The position numbers and the translations under genes were made by a program. Shown in pieces: positions 34,976 to 47,200 of a DNA stretch of 64,000 nucleotides; the first letter of the stretch is position 1; each line of letters begins with the position of its first letter. The notes below the pieces were generated by a model, which saw only the letters and a program-made list of their open reading frames with translations, was not told the DNA's origin and did no database searches. This DNA is from Caprimulgus europaeus (taxonomy: Eukaryota > Chordata > Aves > Caprimulgiformes > Caprimulgidae), in NCBI GenBank assembly GCA_907165065.1, contig OU015523.1:23525834-23589833 (forward strand), written 5' to 3'.

Positions 34976-35626
34976 TGTGGTGAGTTGACTTTGGCTAAAT
35001 GCGCACCTGGCACCAAGCCACTCTTATCACCCCTCTCCTCAGCAGGATGGGGAGGAGAGAAAATAAGATAGGAAAAAAACCAAACCAAAACAAAACAAAC
35101 CCCCACAAAACCCCAAAACCAACCAACACCAAACCTGTGGTTTGAGACAAAGGCAATTTAATAGAAATAAAACAAAGACTTGCGCAGAGCAAAAGAAGAA
35201 CAAAATATTTATTCTCTACTTCCCATCAGTAGGTGATGTCTGGCTGCTTCCTGGGAAGCAGGGCTTCATTATACGGAGCAGTTGTTCCAGAGGGTAGATG
35301 TTGCAAATAACGAATGCTCCCCTTCCCTCTTATTTCTTCTAGTTCCTATTTCTGAGCAGATGTCATATGGTATGGAATATCCCTTTGGTCATTTTGGGTC
35401 AGCTGTCCTGGCTATGTCCCCTCTCAAGATCTTCCCCACTCCCAGCCTACGGGGGTTGGGGAGGGAAGAAATGTTGGAGAGGCAGCCTTGGTGCTGTGCA
35501 AGCAGTGCTTAGGAGTAACCAAAACACTGGTATGTTATCAGCACCTTTCTAGCTACTAGTACAAAACACAACCCTCTGAGGGCTGCTGTGGGGAAAATTA
35601 ACGCCATCTCAGCCAGACCCAATACA
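34976..35626 (-). mobile_element. Avian ERVL-type solo LTR (family A)
   Basis: A 651-bp fossil solo LTR. In element sense it begins TGTATTGGGTCTGGCTGAGA and ends near CAACTCACCACA. A perfect 5-bp duplication, GTGAA, flanks it (34971-34975 and 35627-35631). It carries the CATATGGTATGGAATATCCC block typical of this family, and an A/C-rich expansion at about 35072-35135. No internal genes. Confidence 0.9.
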
Positions 35627-35631
35627 GTGAA

Positions 35632-38600
35632 TGAAGAGGATGAGGAAAAGTAGACAGGAGTTAAGGTTTTTTGTTTGCTTTGATAACTGGTAACTGGAGA
35701 GATACAGTGTAATATATACCTGTTTATCTGCCATAAAGGTGAGAGCATCTTCTGGGAATCTGTGGCACCTGAATATGGCAATATTTTAATTCCAGATCAT
35801 TAAATCACCATAGAATGTACAATAAATGTTTTTTGCATTTATTTTAAGTTTTAGTTTCTTAGGCTTTTTCATGTCCTTTGTGTATTTAGGATATTAGTGC
35901 ATACAACTTCCATTACTGCTGATGACAACACTCTCCATAAATTCTCATTCATGAGGATGAGGATATATTCTTTTTCATTATTTCAACAGACATCTGTGGA
36001 GGTTCTTTAAGAAATGTTTTAGGAAAAATTGAGTGCTAGTAATTACGAAATGAGTATAAGCTTTCAGAAATTACATTTAATATGTTAACATCAAAAGTTA
36101 ACATTCTTGCTGCATGTGTAGGGGTTTTGGTTTTTTTTCCTCCTAGTAAATTGCTGTTCAACTCAGCTTTAATTTATAATAAAATAATGGCTTTAGCTTT
36201 CTAGCCTTAAGACATCCACAGAGAGAATAATTTTACCTCTCTTGTTCAGCACTAACTGCAGTAGTTGGTTAGTGGATCAAATTTGATCCCTTGGATCAAA
36301 TTGGAAGAAGGCATACAAAGGCAGTGGGTTGCAAAACAGCTTGACCTTACTCTAACAAGGTTAAACTAGGGAACATCCTCCATTATGATAGATAGGTAAA
36401 CATTTGGTGGTCTCATGGTTTTAATTCTCCTTTAGGTGAGCCTTTCTCTATTGTCTGTGCTGGCAGCCTAAGAGGATTAACCACCTTATTTTCACTTCTT
36501 CCCTTTTCAAGCTGTGTTAATCACCAGAACTTCAGGAAGATTATAGGTGAAAATAGGTGACTTTTGTATAATTTTCCCTGACATATGAGTGAGCAAAGTA
36601 TGAGTACAAGGGTGTTAATTGTGACGAGTATTTGAAATAAAATAAAAAAAGAACTGAAGGTAAAGTTTTCTAGCAATACATGTTTTCAAAAGCAAACATT
36701 TTTACACACTGGGAGGAATGGTAGGTAAATAATTGAATTTCATCTACTCAAACCTGGTAATACATCAGTAGACAAGAAGCAACCTGGTTATAAGTTCTTA
36801 AAGGCTATCTTATTAGGTTTAGTCATTTATGGGCATCTAAGGTGAGCAAATCTTAAAGGACTTGATTTTCCATAAGTCTGTGCTTAGAGTTTTCTGAGCA
36901 TGCCTTTAAGTCTTATCAGTTTGGACATCCAGTAGACACATATCTAGCATTTTATAATCTTGACTATTTTCTTAAGAAATAAATATTTAAAGTTTAGTGC
37001 TAAAATCAATGTGATCAGAATGCAGCTGTTTCTTCTTATTACCAATATGAAACTTTAGATAATTACTAAAGTTCACATAACTGAATTGTGTAAGATCAGA
37101 ATAGAACTTGATGATTCTTAAAGTTTTAGAGGAGATGTGCATTTAGGTGCATCTCATTTATTACATTTGTGTTAGGCTAGGAGATGCTGTCATTGTTTTT
37201 TGACTAGCTTTTGCAGTTTATATTCTAATTATAGATCCAGACAAAGAAGGCTTTTGCAACTGGAAGAAAGTTTCATGACAAAAAGGGATCTTGATAATTT
37301 GAAGATGTGTAAAGATTTACAGAAGCTTTTTTGAAATGGTTATCAGTTTCAGGGAAGCCACTTAAGGCACTGCATTTTTTCTGAAGTCCAAAAAAAATAA
37401 CACTAGAATGTTTTTATCTCTAACCCTTCGCAGAAGTGGGGCAGGGGATGAGAGGGGAAGGGTTCTATCCATGCTCTGGTTACCAGGACTGAAATTAAAC
37501 ATTGTTGGCTTGAACAAAACAGTTACTGTTCAGGGAAGAATAGTAGACAAACAAATGCAAAATTAGATCTATCCAAGCTTGAAGAGGGTTATTAAAAGGG
37601 GAGAATGGTAATGTCCCATTAAGAAAGGAAATAGAAGAATGTGGAGAACTCTGTGGACTTAAAGTTGTACTGATAATGATAGTTATGTTGTGCTCCTTAA
37701 ATCTAAATGAATTAGATCTCCATAAATCCTAAATGAGTTTATGGAGAAAGGCTTTACCAAACAATTTCTCTTTGATTGTTAAAGTTTGTGTTTGTGTGGA
37801 AAGGGAAGATTATTGAGTTTGGGGGCTTTTTTACCCTGGCCCAATTCAAAATTTATCTCCCTAAAATTATAACTTGTCTGATTGTCTAATTTCATTACAT
37901 TTAATACAAACATCTGACTGGCAGCTGATGGAAAACAGAGGTTTTGGGGTTTTTTCTGCCTAAAGGGTTTTCTTACGCCGTAAGTAAGAATTGAGCCTGA
38001 TAGTCCTACAGTTGATGCTGTCATAATCTCTTAATTGTTATTGAACAGACAGATCTTTATGTCTGTATTTAAAAATTAGTATGTCCCAGTTACTTTTAGG
38101 GGTTTGTAACACTTTTTTCTAATGTTTTAAGGAATTGTATTTTCTTTTAGCAGAAAGATAAAGCTTATTTGGGAAGCATTTTTGATATATACTCTCTGTG
38201 TAACAGTATAATGATCCAGTTTTTAAGGTAAAACTTTGGAGGATATTTAACTGTATAAGCTGCATCCTAGGACTGTGAGTTGTGTCTTCATAAAATAGAA
38301 TAATAGAAGAAAAATATTTTAGATACATTCATCATCTCGTTCCATCTGAAGATTAGAACCATCCTTTTAAATTAACATAGAAATTGTCTGAAAAATTACT
38401 ATATTTAGCATAAGTATGAGATGTAAAAGAACCCAACCAAACAAAAACAATGAAAACAAACAAGCTGTCTTTTCGATGACATTGAATGGAAAATATAGAA
38501 AGAAACTAAGATAAATTTTTCCCTTTAATATCTCCTTAATTTCATTTTATTTTCTTCTTTCAGATTACCATATGTATCTCAAGTCTAGATTCATCTAAGA

Positions 38601-39394
38601 GCACATTGCCTGCATGCAATTGGAAATCTGGACAGAAGTACAGACATTGTTGAACAAAATAATCAGTAGCATCTGGTTACTCTCCTTGCATGCTTTTAGG
38701 CCTGTATTGAAAAAAACATTGTTATATGTATGCCTATGATTCCATACAGGCGGGACCTTGCGAGGAGGGAAATGATTAGACGTAATTTTCTGGTTCAGAC
38801 CAAAATGCCCACTCCAGGTGTTGCATAATTATATTTTAACGCCATGGTTCCAAAAGAAGCAGTGCATGTCTATGAGCCTGCAATTTCACCTATTCCTGTA
38901 GCATTATTTTTCTCTTAAAATTAATTTGTTATGAATAAATGTTATCAACTTTAGTTTCAAAAAAATCATGTTTGTTGTTTATTACTCAGTTTGTATTTTT
39001 TTCTAATGCTTATATTTTCTGTATTATTTTATTTTTGGTGGATGTATTGCTTCTTTCAAACAAAACTTTTGTAAAGGCCTAATAGTAGCTCCTCTCATTC
39101 ACTTATATGTAAGTGGGGGCAAAACCCCACCACTATTGCTACTATTTACCAGGTTGTAGTATGGTTCGCTAGATAGACCATTATAGACTTTGATGTAAGT
39201 CATGATTGACTTTGGTACAAGTTCAGTCTGTCACAGTGCAAGTTGCAGTATGTCGTATCCATTAATTTGTAGTCTGGGTTCTATGGTTTTATTTGGAAAA
39301 AATATGTTCATTAAAATTGCTGACAACTATAGTAACTTATTCTGTGGATGCAGCACATTATCTACATGTTTAAATATTTGGAACTCATCAATAG
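35632..39394. other. AT-rich unique sequence with a possible terminal exon
   Basis: No repeat family recognised. Most open frames are short and motif-free. The one stretch with several gene-like signals is 38564-38958, listed separately. Confidence 0.5.
38564..38958 (+). other. Candidate 3'-terminal exon of an unidentified host gene
   Basis: Signals line up on the plus strand: a strong polypyrimidine acceptor (TTTTATTTTCTTCTTTCAG ending at 38563), a frame of 29 codons from 38564 to a TGA at 38651-38653 (beginning ITICISSLDSSKSTLPACNW), an AATAAA at 38934-38939 and a T/G-rich stretch after it. A second small open frame, 38736-38828 (30 codons, Arg-rich, starting MIPYRRDLARREM), sits inside and has an upstream AG and more CpG than its surroundings. 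I do not recognise either peptide. The arrangement could be coincidental; it is offered as a candidate only. Confidence 0.25.
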
Positions 39395-41226
39395 CATCTC
39401 TGGAAGAAGGGGCAGGAAACTCAAGAAGAGTACAGGGATCTTGTTAGGTTATGCAGAGAGAGAATTAGAAAGGTAAAATCCAGCTAGAACTCAATCTGGC
39501 CACTGTTGTTAGAGATAACAAGAAGTGTTTTTACAACTACATTAACAACAAAAAGAGAGGCAAGGAGAATCTGCATCCTTTATTGGATTCAGAGGACAAC
39601 ATTGCCACCAAGGATGAGGAGAATGCTGAGGTACTTAATGCCTTCTTTGCCTCAGACTTTAATAGCTAGACCAGTTATCCTCAGGGTATTTAGCCCCCTG
39701 AGCTGGAAAGACAGGGATGGAGAACAGAATGAATCCCCCATAATTCAGGACGAAGCTGCTTATGATCTGCTACACCACCTGAACACTTGCAAGTCTATGG
39801 GGCCAGACGGGATCCATCCAAGAGTACTGAGGGAGCTGGCGGAGGAACTTGCCAAGCCACTCTCCGTCATTTATCAGCAGTCCTGGCTAACAGGGGAGGT
39901 CCCAGAAAACTGGAGGATTGCCAATGTGATGCCCATCTACAAGAAGGGAACTACAGACCTGTCAGTCTGACCTTGGTACCGGGGAAGATCATGGAGCGGT
40001 TCATCTTGAGTGTGCTCACGTGGCATATGCAGGACAACCAGGGAATCAGGCCCAGCCAGCATGGGTTCATGAAAGGCAGACCCTGCCTGACCAACCTGAT
40101 CTCCTTCTATGATCAGGTGACCCATGTAGTGGATGAGGGTAAGGCTGTGGATGTTGTCTACCTGGTCTTTAGCAAGGCCTTTGACATTGTCTCCCACAGC
40201 GTTCTCCTAGACAAGCTGGCGGCTTAAGACTTAGACAGGTGTACTCTTCGGTGGGTAAAAAAGTGGCTGCATGGCTGAGCCCAGAGAGTTGTGGTGAACG
40301 GAGCTGAATCCACTTGGCGGCCAATCACAAGTGGTGTTCCCCAGGGCTCAGTTTTGGGGCCTGTTCTCTTTAATATCCTTATCAATGATCTGGATGAGGG
40401 GATTGAGTGCACCCTCAGTAAGTTTGCAGATGGTGCCATGTTGGGCGGTGGTGTTGAACTGCTTGAGGGTAGCAAGGCTCTGCAAAGGGATCTGGACAGG
40501 TTGGATTGATGGGCCAAGGCCAACTGTATGAGGTTTATCAAGGCCAAGTGCCGGGTCCTGCACTTCAATCACAACAACCCCATGCAACACTACAGGCTTG
40601 AGGAAGAGTGGCTGGAAAGCTGCCTGGCAGAAAAGGACCTGGGGGGGTTGGTCGACAGCCGTCTGAACGTGAGCCAGCAGTGTGCTCGGGTGGCCAAGAA
40701 GGCCAACAGCATCCTGGCCTGTATCAGAAATAGTGTGGCCAGCAGGAGTAGGGAAGTGATTGTGCCCCTGTACTCGGCACTGGTGAGGCCGTACCTCTAG
40801 TAATGTGTCCAGTTTTGGGCCCCTCACTACAAGAAAGACATCGAGTTGCTGGAGCGTGTGCAGAGAAGGGCAAAAAATCTGGTGAAGGGCCTGGAGAACA
40901 AATCTTATGAGGAGCAGCTGAGGGAACTGGGATTGTTTAGTCTGGAGAAGAGGAGGCTGAGGGGAAATCTTATTGCTCTCTACAACTACCTGAATGGAGG
41001 TTGTAGTGAGGTGGGTGTTGGTCTCTTCTCTCAGATAACAAGTGACAGGACAAGAAGGAATGGCCTTAAGTTGTGCCAAGAGAGGTTTAGGTTGGCTATT
41101 AGGAGAAAATTCTTCACTGAAAGGGTTGTCAAGTATTGGAACAGGCTGCCCAAGGAAGTGGTGGAGTCACCTTCCCTGGAGATATTTAAAGGACATGTAG
41201 ATGTGGTACTTGGGGACGCGCTTTAG
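39395..41226 (+). pseudogene. CR1 ORF2 remnant: RT core and C-terminal domain, broken
   Basis: Pieces in order: linker and RT start (39506-39970; [28 protein letters not shown]), RT motifs (39787-40227; [32 protein letters not shown]), [14 protein letters not shown] with FADG (40291-40509), and the C-terminal domain (40528-40800; 40846-41226, ending VVLGDAL). Motif A has V in place of its aspartate and FADD reads FADG, so the enzyme would be dead. A short deletion removes residues between KKG and NYRPV near 39,950, in-frame stops occur near 40225 and 40798-40803, and there are frame changes between pieces. Confidence 0.9.
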
Positions 41227-41314
41227 TGGTGAACTTGGCAATGCTAGGTATATGGTTGGACTAGATGATTGTAATGGTCTTTTCTAACCAAACTGTGATT
41301 CTGTTATTCTATGA
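39395..41314 (+). mobile_element. CR1 LINE, 5'-truncated, plus strand
   Basis: Begins within the endonuclease-RT linker (KGQETQEEYRDLVRL-like) and runs to the tail CTGTGATTCTGTTATTCTATGA at about 41314. It closely resembles the inner CR1 at 26669-31369 in its C-terminal domain and tail, so both probably belong to one subfamily. It is broken in several places and has no ORF1. Confidence 0.93.
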
Positions 41315-42439
41315 ATAAGTGTTTCCAGCTAACAGTGTCCCTTATAGGCAGTTCATCACCTTTTGGCTACAAGGACAAACTATTAGGCCATTAGAAGGAA
41401 CCATGTGAGTATCAATTTTTTGGTGCTTCTGTACACTTGCATAGTTTTGTGCTGTTGTGTGTCTCCCTTTATCCTATGCACATTTAATAATGTGAAAAAA
41501 AAATACCTATAGCCATTTTTTGATATTGGGAAATACTACTGAAATAAAATACTGGTTATTTTAAGCTGATTCTGTTCGGTGTTGGAAAGCTAGAGATTAA
41601 TATGAAGGAAATTGTTTTTGCTAATACACTTCATAAATACTAGTAACTAGTATTAGAATATTTAGAATACTATAGAACAAGGCTACCTGGAAAGTACAAA
41701 ACAGTTCATAAGGAAATTATACTGTAGGAATTCAGCTTGTGTATTTACTTGCAATTGTATATAGCATGTGCTTGTTACTTAAATCAAAAGAGGGTGAAAA
41801 TGCCTTGCAAATTTCAGTGCCCTGACAGACTTAAATGAAGTCATTTCATCTCTATATCCTACGTGAGACAGTTACTGCCTTGTTATAGCCTTCTCGTTAT
41901 AACTATTGGCTAATGCTAATGGTTAAAACAGGGATCACAAAACCACTTTACTTAGTAAGGCTGGTGAATTTCAGTTTGACTTTTGAACTGTTTTATCCAA
42001 AAATTAAAATTTAACAACCCGCATATAATTTTGAATGTCCATATGATAAATAAAGGGATGTCTGTCCTCAGTGCTCTGTTGTCTGTTCCACAGAGATTGT
42101 TTAATTGTTGTATCCACTTGTTCTTTCTTCAATTCAACTAACGAATCTTTTAGATATTTTTGAGTTAAAATCAGAACGTACCCTGTTGCAATCATGGGAA
42201 TGGAATCTCTCCATTACAAGTATGAGATTTGATTTCAGTTCTTAGACCAAGAGCATCTTTAGCATCATACAGAATGGAATTTAAGAAATGTACACAAAGG
42301 ACTAGAGCATATTACCCTGAAAAAAGGTTATTTCCGTTCTTTTCTTCCTCCACTCTCCTTTGAGATGTGACTAGAATGCTTGTGGAAAGCTGATGCTCTC
42401 AGCCATGAAGTTGTATCTAAGTTATGACTTCATGGTCTG
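41315..42439. other. AT-rich unique sequence
   Basis: Nothing recognised apart from short homopolymer runs. Confidence 0.55.
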
Positions 42440-42800
42440 TAATGGCGCACAAACTAGATGGTTACAAAAGTGATTGTAAAATCAGGTTAAGAGGATGAAG
42501 GATAGTGAGGTATATTCTGCTGGAGGTCACTAGCAACTGCAGTGCTGTAGTGGTCTCTCCCAAGAGCTGTCCTATCTTGATGACCTGGATGGAAGAGAAC
42601 TTTTTCCTCATGAGGACAAACAGTAGAACTGGGTGCCTAGAGAAGTACTGTTTCCATCTTCTGTGTTTTTCAAGATTTGACTGGATAAAACCCTGAGCAA
42701 TCTGGTTTGTGCTCATAGTTGACCCTCTTTGGAGCAGCAGGATGTTGGATTAGAGACCTCCTAAAATCCCTTTAAACCTAGATTATTCTACTATGCAATG
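42440..42800 (+). mobile_element. Old CR1 3' end, plus strand
   Basis: Recognised from GAACTTTTTCCTCATGAGGAC, TTTTCAAGATTTGACTGGAT, AAACCCTGAGCAATCTGG, TGTTGGATTAGAGACCTCCT and the closing ATTATTCTACTATG. It covers the end of ORF2 and the 3' untranslated tail. It is more diverged than the longer copies and has no open frame of interest. Confidence 0.78.
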
Positions 42801-43776
42801 ATCATGTCATTGTCAGTAATCATTCTCCATTCTGGAGTTCAGAATATTTATTTGATTATGAAACAGAAGCTTGAATTTTAAATACAGCTTAAACTCATTC
42901 TGTACGTGGACAAAATGTTATCCCTCACATACAGGTTGAAAAAAGAGAACAATTTTCTTCCAATGTGAAATGTGATTAATTTTTTTTTTTATTTGTTTAA
43001 CAAAAAAATCTACATAACAGTAGTTTGGTACAGGCTTCCATGCAACAGGTTACAATGAACGATGCTAAGAAAATGTCTGGTATTCTTGACATAAAGAGCA
43101 TTCAACATTTTCTCATTTTATTACAGCACTATTTTTTCAAGACCATTAGCTGACAAATTTCTGAAAAAGTCCAATTATATTACATATCAGAGTTCTGGCC
43201 AACTTCTCAAGTACTGGAGGAGTCACATTAGTATTTATCCAAAAAGCACCTAGATACTCTGAAATCACCCTGTACTGAAAGGAAATGGAAGTCCTATTAT
43301 TTGGGCTTATTCCAAAGTTATTTTTATATCTCTCAGTCTGTTGTGAATAAGAAACATTATGATATGTTGACGATCAGCACATCTGTGTTCTGAGGACAGC
43401 ACCATCACTTTTAGAGTAGCAGCATCCTGATAAAACTGTTTATATGTGACCAGAAGTCTGCATACCTTCATACTACCTTCAGACTCAGGGAACACGAGTT
43501 CAGTAACCGTATTTGGTTTCTTGGTTGGTTAATAATTTTTTTGGCTTCTCGCCTTGCAACATTAACTTAAAAGTAATTTCTCTGTTGGGCACTGGGTAAT
43601 GTGTGAGGAAAGCTAGACGTATGCTTCAAAGTTGAGGTAGTTGAATTAAATGTAGTCAGTTATACTAAAATTCCCTCCACCCCTCCTCCAGTCTGGCTAT
43701 CAGCAGACTGGTCAATGATTTGTTTCTCTTTATCGTGTTTGTTTGGTTTTGCCATGATACAGTCATCAATTGAATG
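42801..43776. other. AT-rich unique sequence
   Basis: No gene, RNA or repeat recognised. Confidence 0.55.
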
Positions 43777-43782
43777 GTGACC

Positions 43783-44240
43783 TGTCGGAGTCGACCGAAG
43801 ACAAGCCCATTCTATAATGTTCAGCAAGTCTCATTTTATTATCAGAACACTACGTGTTTTATAGCCCGTTAAGTTCCGCATACGTTTTCACAAACTACGA
43901 AGTTAATTACCATTGGTTAATTGCACTAATCATACATTGACCTCTCAGTCTCAGTGGTTCACTCTTATCTCGGTTCAGGTTCACTTCCTCACCGTAATGT
44001 CCTGTTCTTCCCAGCCGGCATCCATCTTCTTTAATTTATGTTTATTACTCTTCCACGCAGACACATTCCTTTCTTATCTTCCCTAGCAACGCAGCTGAAA
44101 TCGGCCTAGCCAGCACTACAGTCCTGGCTTTACTCTAAGAACACAGACATCCAGAGATCCTGTCCCTCCTTATATTCTAACCTAGCTGGATTCTCTCATG
44201 ACCCTTGTTTCATAGCCAAATCTCAAAAAAGCTATCCACA
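43783..44240 (-). mobile_element. Short avian ERV solo LTR (family C) with 6-bp target duplication
   Basis: A 458-bp fossil solo LTR unlike the other two families. In element sense it runs from TGTGGATAGC to GGTCGACTCCGACA. A perfect 6-bp duplication, GTGACC, flanks it (43777-43782 and 44241-44246), a length usual for alpharetrovirus- and ERVK-type integrases rather than ERVL. A TATAAAA box (about 43859-43865) and an AATAAA signal (about 43835-43840) are visible close together on the minus strand, which implies a short R region. No internal genes. Confidence 0.9.
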
Positions 44241-44246
44241 GTGACC

Positions 44247-47200
44247 AACCCAACCTCCATCAGTGTTTGAAAGAAAAATTTCTAACATGATCACAATTAA
44301 CATAAACAAATAATCCAAGTCAACTGACACAAGTCCTACAAGAATACCTTTATACTTAGTAAAAAATTACCATCAAAATGAAAGATATCTGTATTCAGTC
44401 TCAATAATACTGTGAATTTTAATTCTTTCCATGCTGTTATTTCATCTTTCTATGTCCATTCTCTTCCATAACCCTGTTCCTACTGATATGGTTTGACACC
44501 TCAACAACAAAGAGATGACAAAAATCAGTGTGCCCAAGCTATGCATAAATACTATGTCAGTAGATATAACACTGAAGTTCTGATATTTCTGTGGAGTGGC
44601 CACTAGCCAAAAATATTTTCTTTTTCCAGTCTTCCCATAATTTAATTACTCTTAGTTTGAAACATTTGACTTTGTTACTAACAGACAGTGACATGTGCTG
44701 TGTATCTGCTAATCTGTTAAACTCCTCTTAGTGTTTCAGGTAGTGTCCCTTAATGTTAACCTGCAACCCCCAGGTAAGTGAGAAGACTGTCTTTGCCAGG
44801 TAATATTCAGCACCTCTAAGAATTTGCAGTAGCTAAATTGTGAGGTTTAAATGAAAGAAGAGTTTGTATACACTATAGATTGGGATGGCAGGTTCTATGA
44901 TTAACCTTTGAACCTTGTGTCCTAATGTTCACAAAACTTTCTTGAAAAGTTTTAATAAACGCAATGCAAAAGTGCCAGCACCACTGCTATTTATCTAGAG
45001 ATGATAAGATGACTCCCTTAGCTGCAGTTTCATCTTTGAAAATAGCCAAATGGTACTGACCTGTTAAAAGTCAACAATCCATGAAATGTTAAAGAACCTG
45101 TGGCTAGTTCCTGAAACTACACTCACATCTAAGTCTTTAGCTTCTGTATATCATATTCTTCAACTAGGAGCTTAGTTAAGCTTTGCTGCCACGAACTGTA
45201 ATCTCTGAGCCAGGACTCTTGCATGTTTCCTTTCTGTAAGGAATACTAAAACACATACAGTAATTCTGTTAAAATCTCTGTAACATAAAGTGCAACCTTT
45301 TGCAACTACTTTAAGCTTGTAGTTTAGTACAATAATGAAAGAATGAAAATATTACATAAAACTATATCACAAAAAGCAAGAGGTAAAATTTCAAATGTTA
45401 TAAAAGTATGTATTAGATCATTCCTATACATGTTATCTCTTCCATTATGATTAATGTTAAAGCAATAACATTGTCTGATTTTAAAACACTGATAGTTTTA
45501 TTTGTTTTCATCTGTCATTCTTATAATAATTGCTGCAAGATCAAGACAGGACAAATTCTGGCAACTTAAGATGTTTCCTTATAAGCCATTATATGAGCTG
45601 AAAGTAATTTGGATTCACTCTTTTTTGTAAGAGCAAGAAAAAGCCCTTGGAAAGGATGTTTTAAAATTTCAATAATTAGTTTGTGTTTAAAAAGGAGGGT
45701 TTAAACTATACAAAATATCTGAAAAAAATGGCTGCCCTGAAGAAAATGTTTGAAATATTTCCTATATTTCAGTTGTACAATTCTTACTAAAATAACTCTA
45801 TTCTTTTTGTAATAGCACCTAACGTAACTATAAAAAGTGCTGTGTATCACCTTTGGAGACTGCTGACAAGCACGCTGAGGCTCTTACAATTAATTTCTGA
45901 AGTTCACAGATATTACTGACTTTCATGGATTTGAGTTTTTAAAAGGCACATTTTCAATTCTGTCAAAAATCTTAATTAACTGCTGATAAATTTCTAGTTA
46001 CTTGAGCTTTTAGCAGCATGGTGTGATTTTAAGTGGAACTTGTATAAAGTATAGTTCTGTATTGTCATTTACATAATGTAAAGTAAAATGCAGATAGGGT
46101 CTTTGTAAGGCTTTCAAGAAACTGAGTGCTATTGCATTTAGTAATGTAATTCAGTTATTTGAACTTGTAGTATAAGCATTGGTGAACTTTGAATTCTGCA
46201 AGACAATGTAGTGAAAGGCAGCAACAACTAATCAACTGAAAACCCACCAAAGAAATAACAAAAGATAAAAATTCCCCATACGTTGTTTTAATTATTATTA
46301 TTTGTATTTGTTCTAATTTTTTTAAAAAAATAGATGGAAGAGCCTGTTTTGGTCTCTTCTTGGCATAGAAGTTTTTAAAGAATGAAATACATTCATAGGA
46401 AAAAATGTCTACTAATCAAAAGTATACAAATTAGCTACTACTAAATTTTAGTTTTAGCATTTGTATGATACGGAAAGAAAGCAAAGATCTACAGGTAGTG
46501 TAATGGAAAATTAATATAATGATTTTTATCTCTTGGGTTTTCTGAAAGAGTTTCTGAAAGATGAGACATCAAGCTCTAATTTTAGATTTAATAATCTGGT
46601 AAATTTTGATGAGAAGTTACAGTATTGTAGATTTACTGTTTTAATGTACTTGGTAGTTTTGTTTATTTTCAAATTATTTCCTTCCTAAGTACTTTATAAC
46701 TTGAGGCTCAATTTTCAAAATAATTCATATGTGGTTTTCTATATAGTTTAAACTCAATATTATTAATAGAGGGCATTCAAGGAGCCAGTTAAATGTGGAA
46801 AACATACTTATGGTTAAATAATATTTTCATTATGTTACTGTTTGTCGCATTCTGTTATATTATTGCATAGTTATTGTACTGTATTATTATATAAAAGACC
46901 TATATTTCTTTCTTCTTTTCCTATGATTTTTTCTTAATAGGAGGATGGAGTTCATACCCAATGAATTTTTGTAAATATATTCATTTTTATACTGCATTGA
47001 ACATTGAAAACAGAATACAAATTAAATTAACAGAAATAATAGATTAATAATACAGAAATAAGAAATACAAATAATAAAGAAAAAATAGAGTAATAAAAAC
47101 ATAAAGATAAGAAATATGGACCTACTGGTCTCTGATTGATCAGACTGCCTAAAAACTCATAGCTAAAATTTAGAGGTAAAATTCTGTCCAGAAGTCACTA

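Noticed and set aside
44755-44790. CAG/GTAAGTGAG as the donor of a real exon
   Set aside because: A strong donor motif, but no convincing acceptor and open frame pair upstream; about one such site is expected by chance in a window this size.
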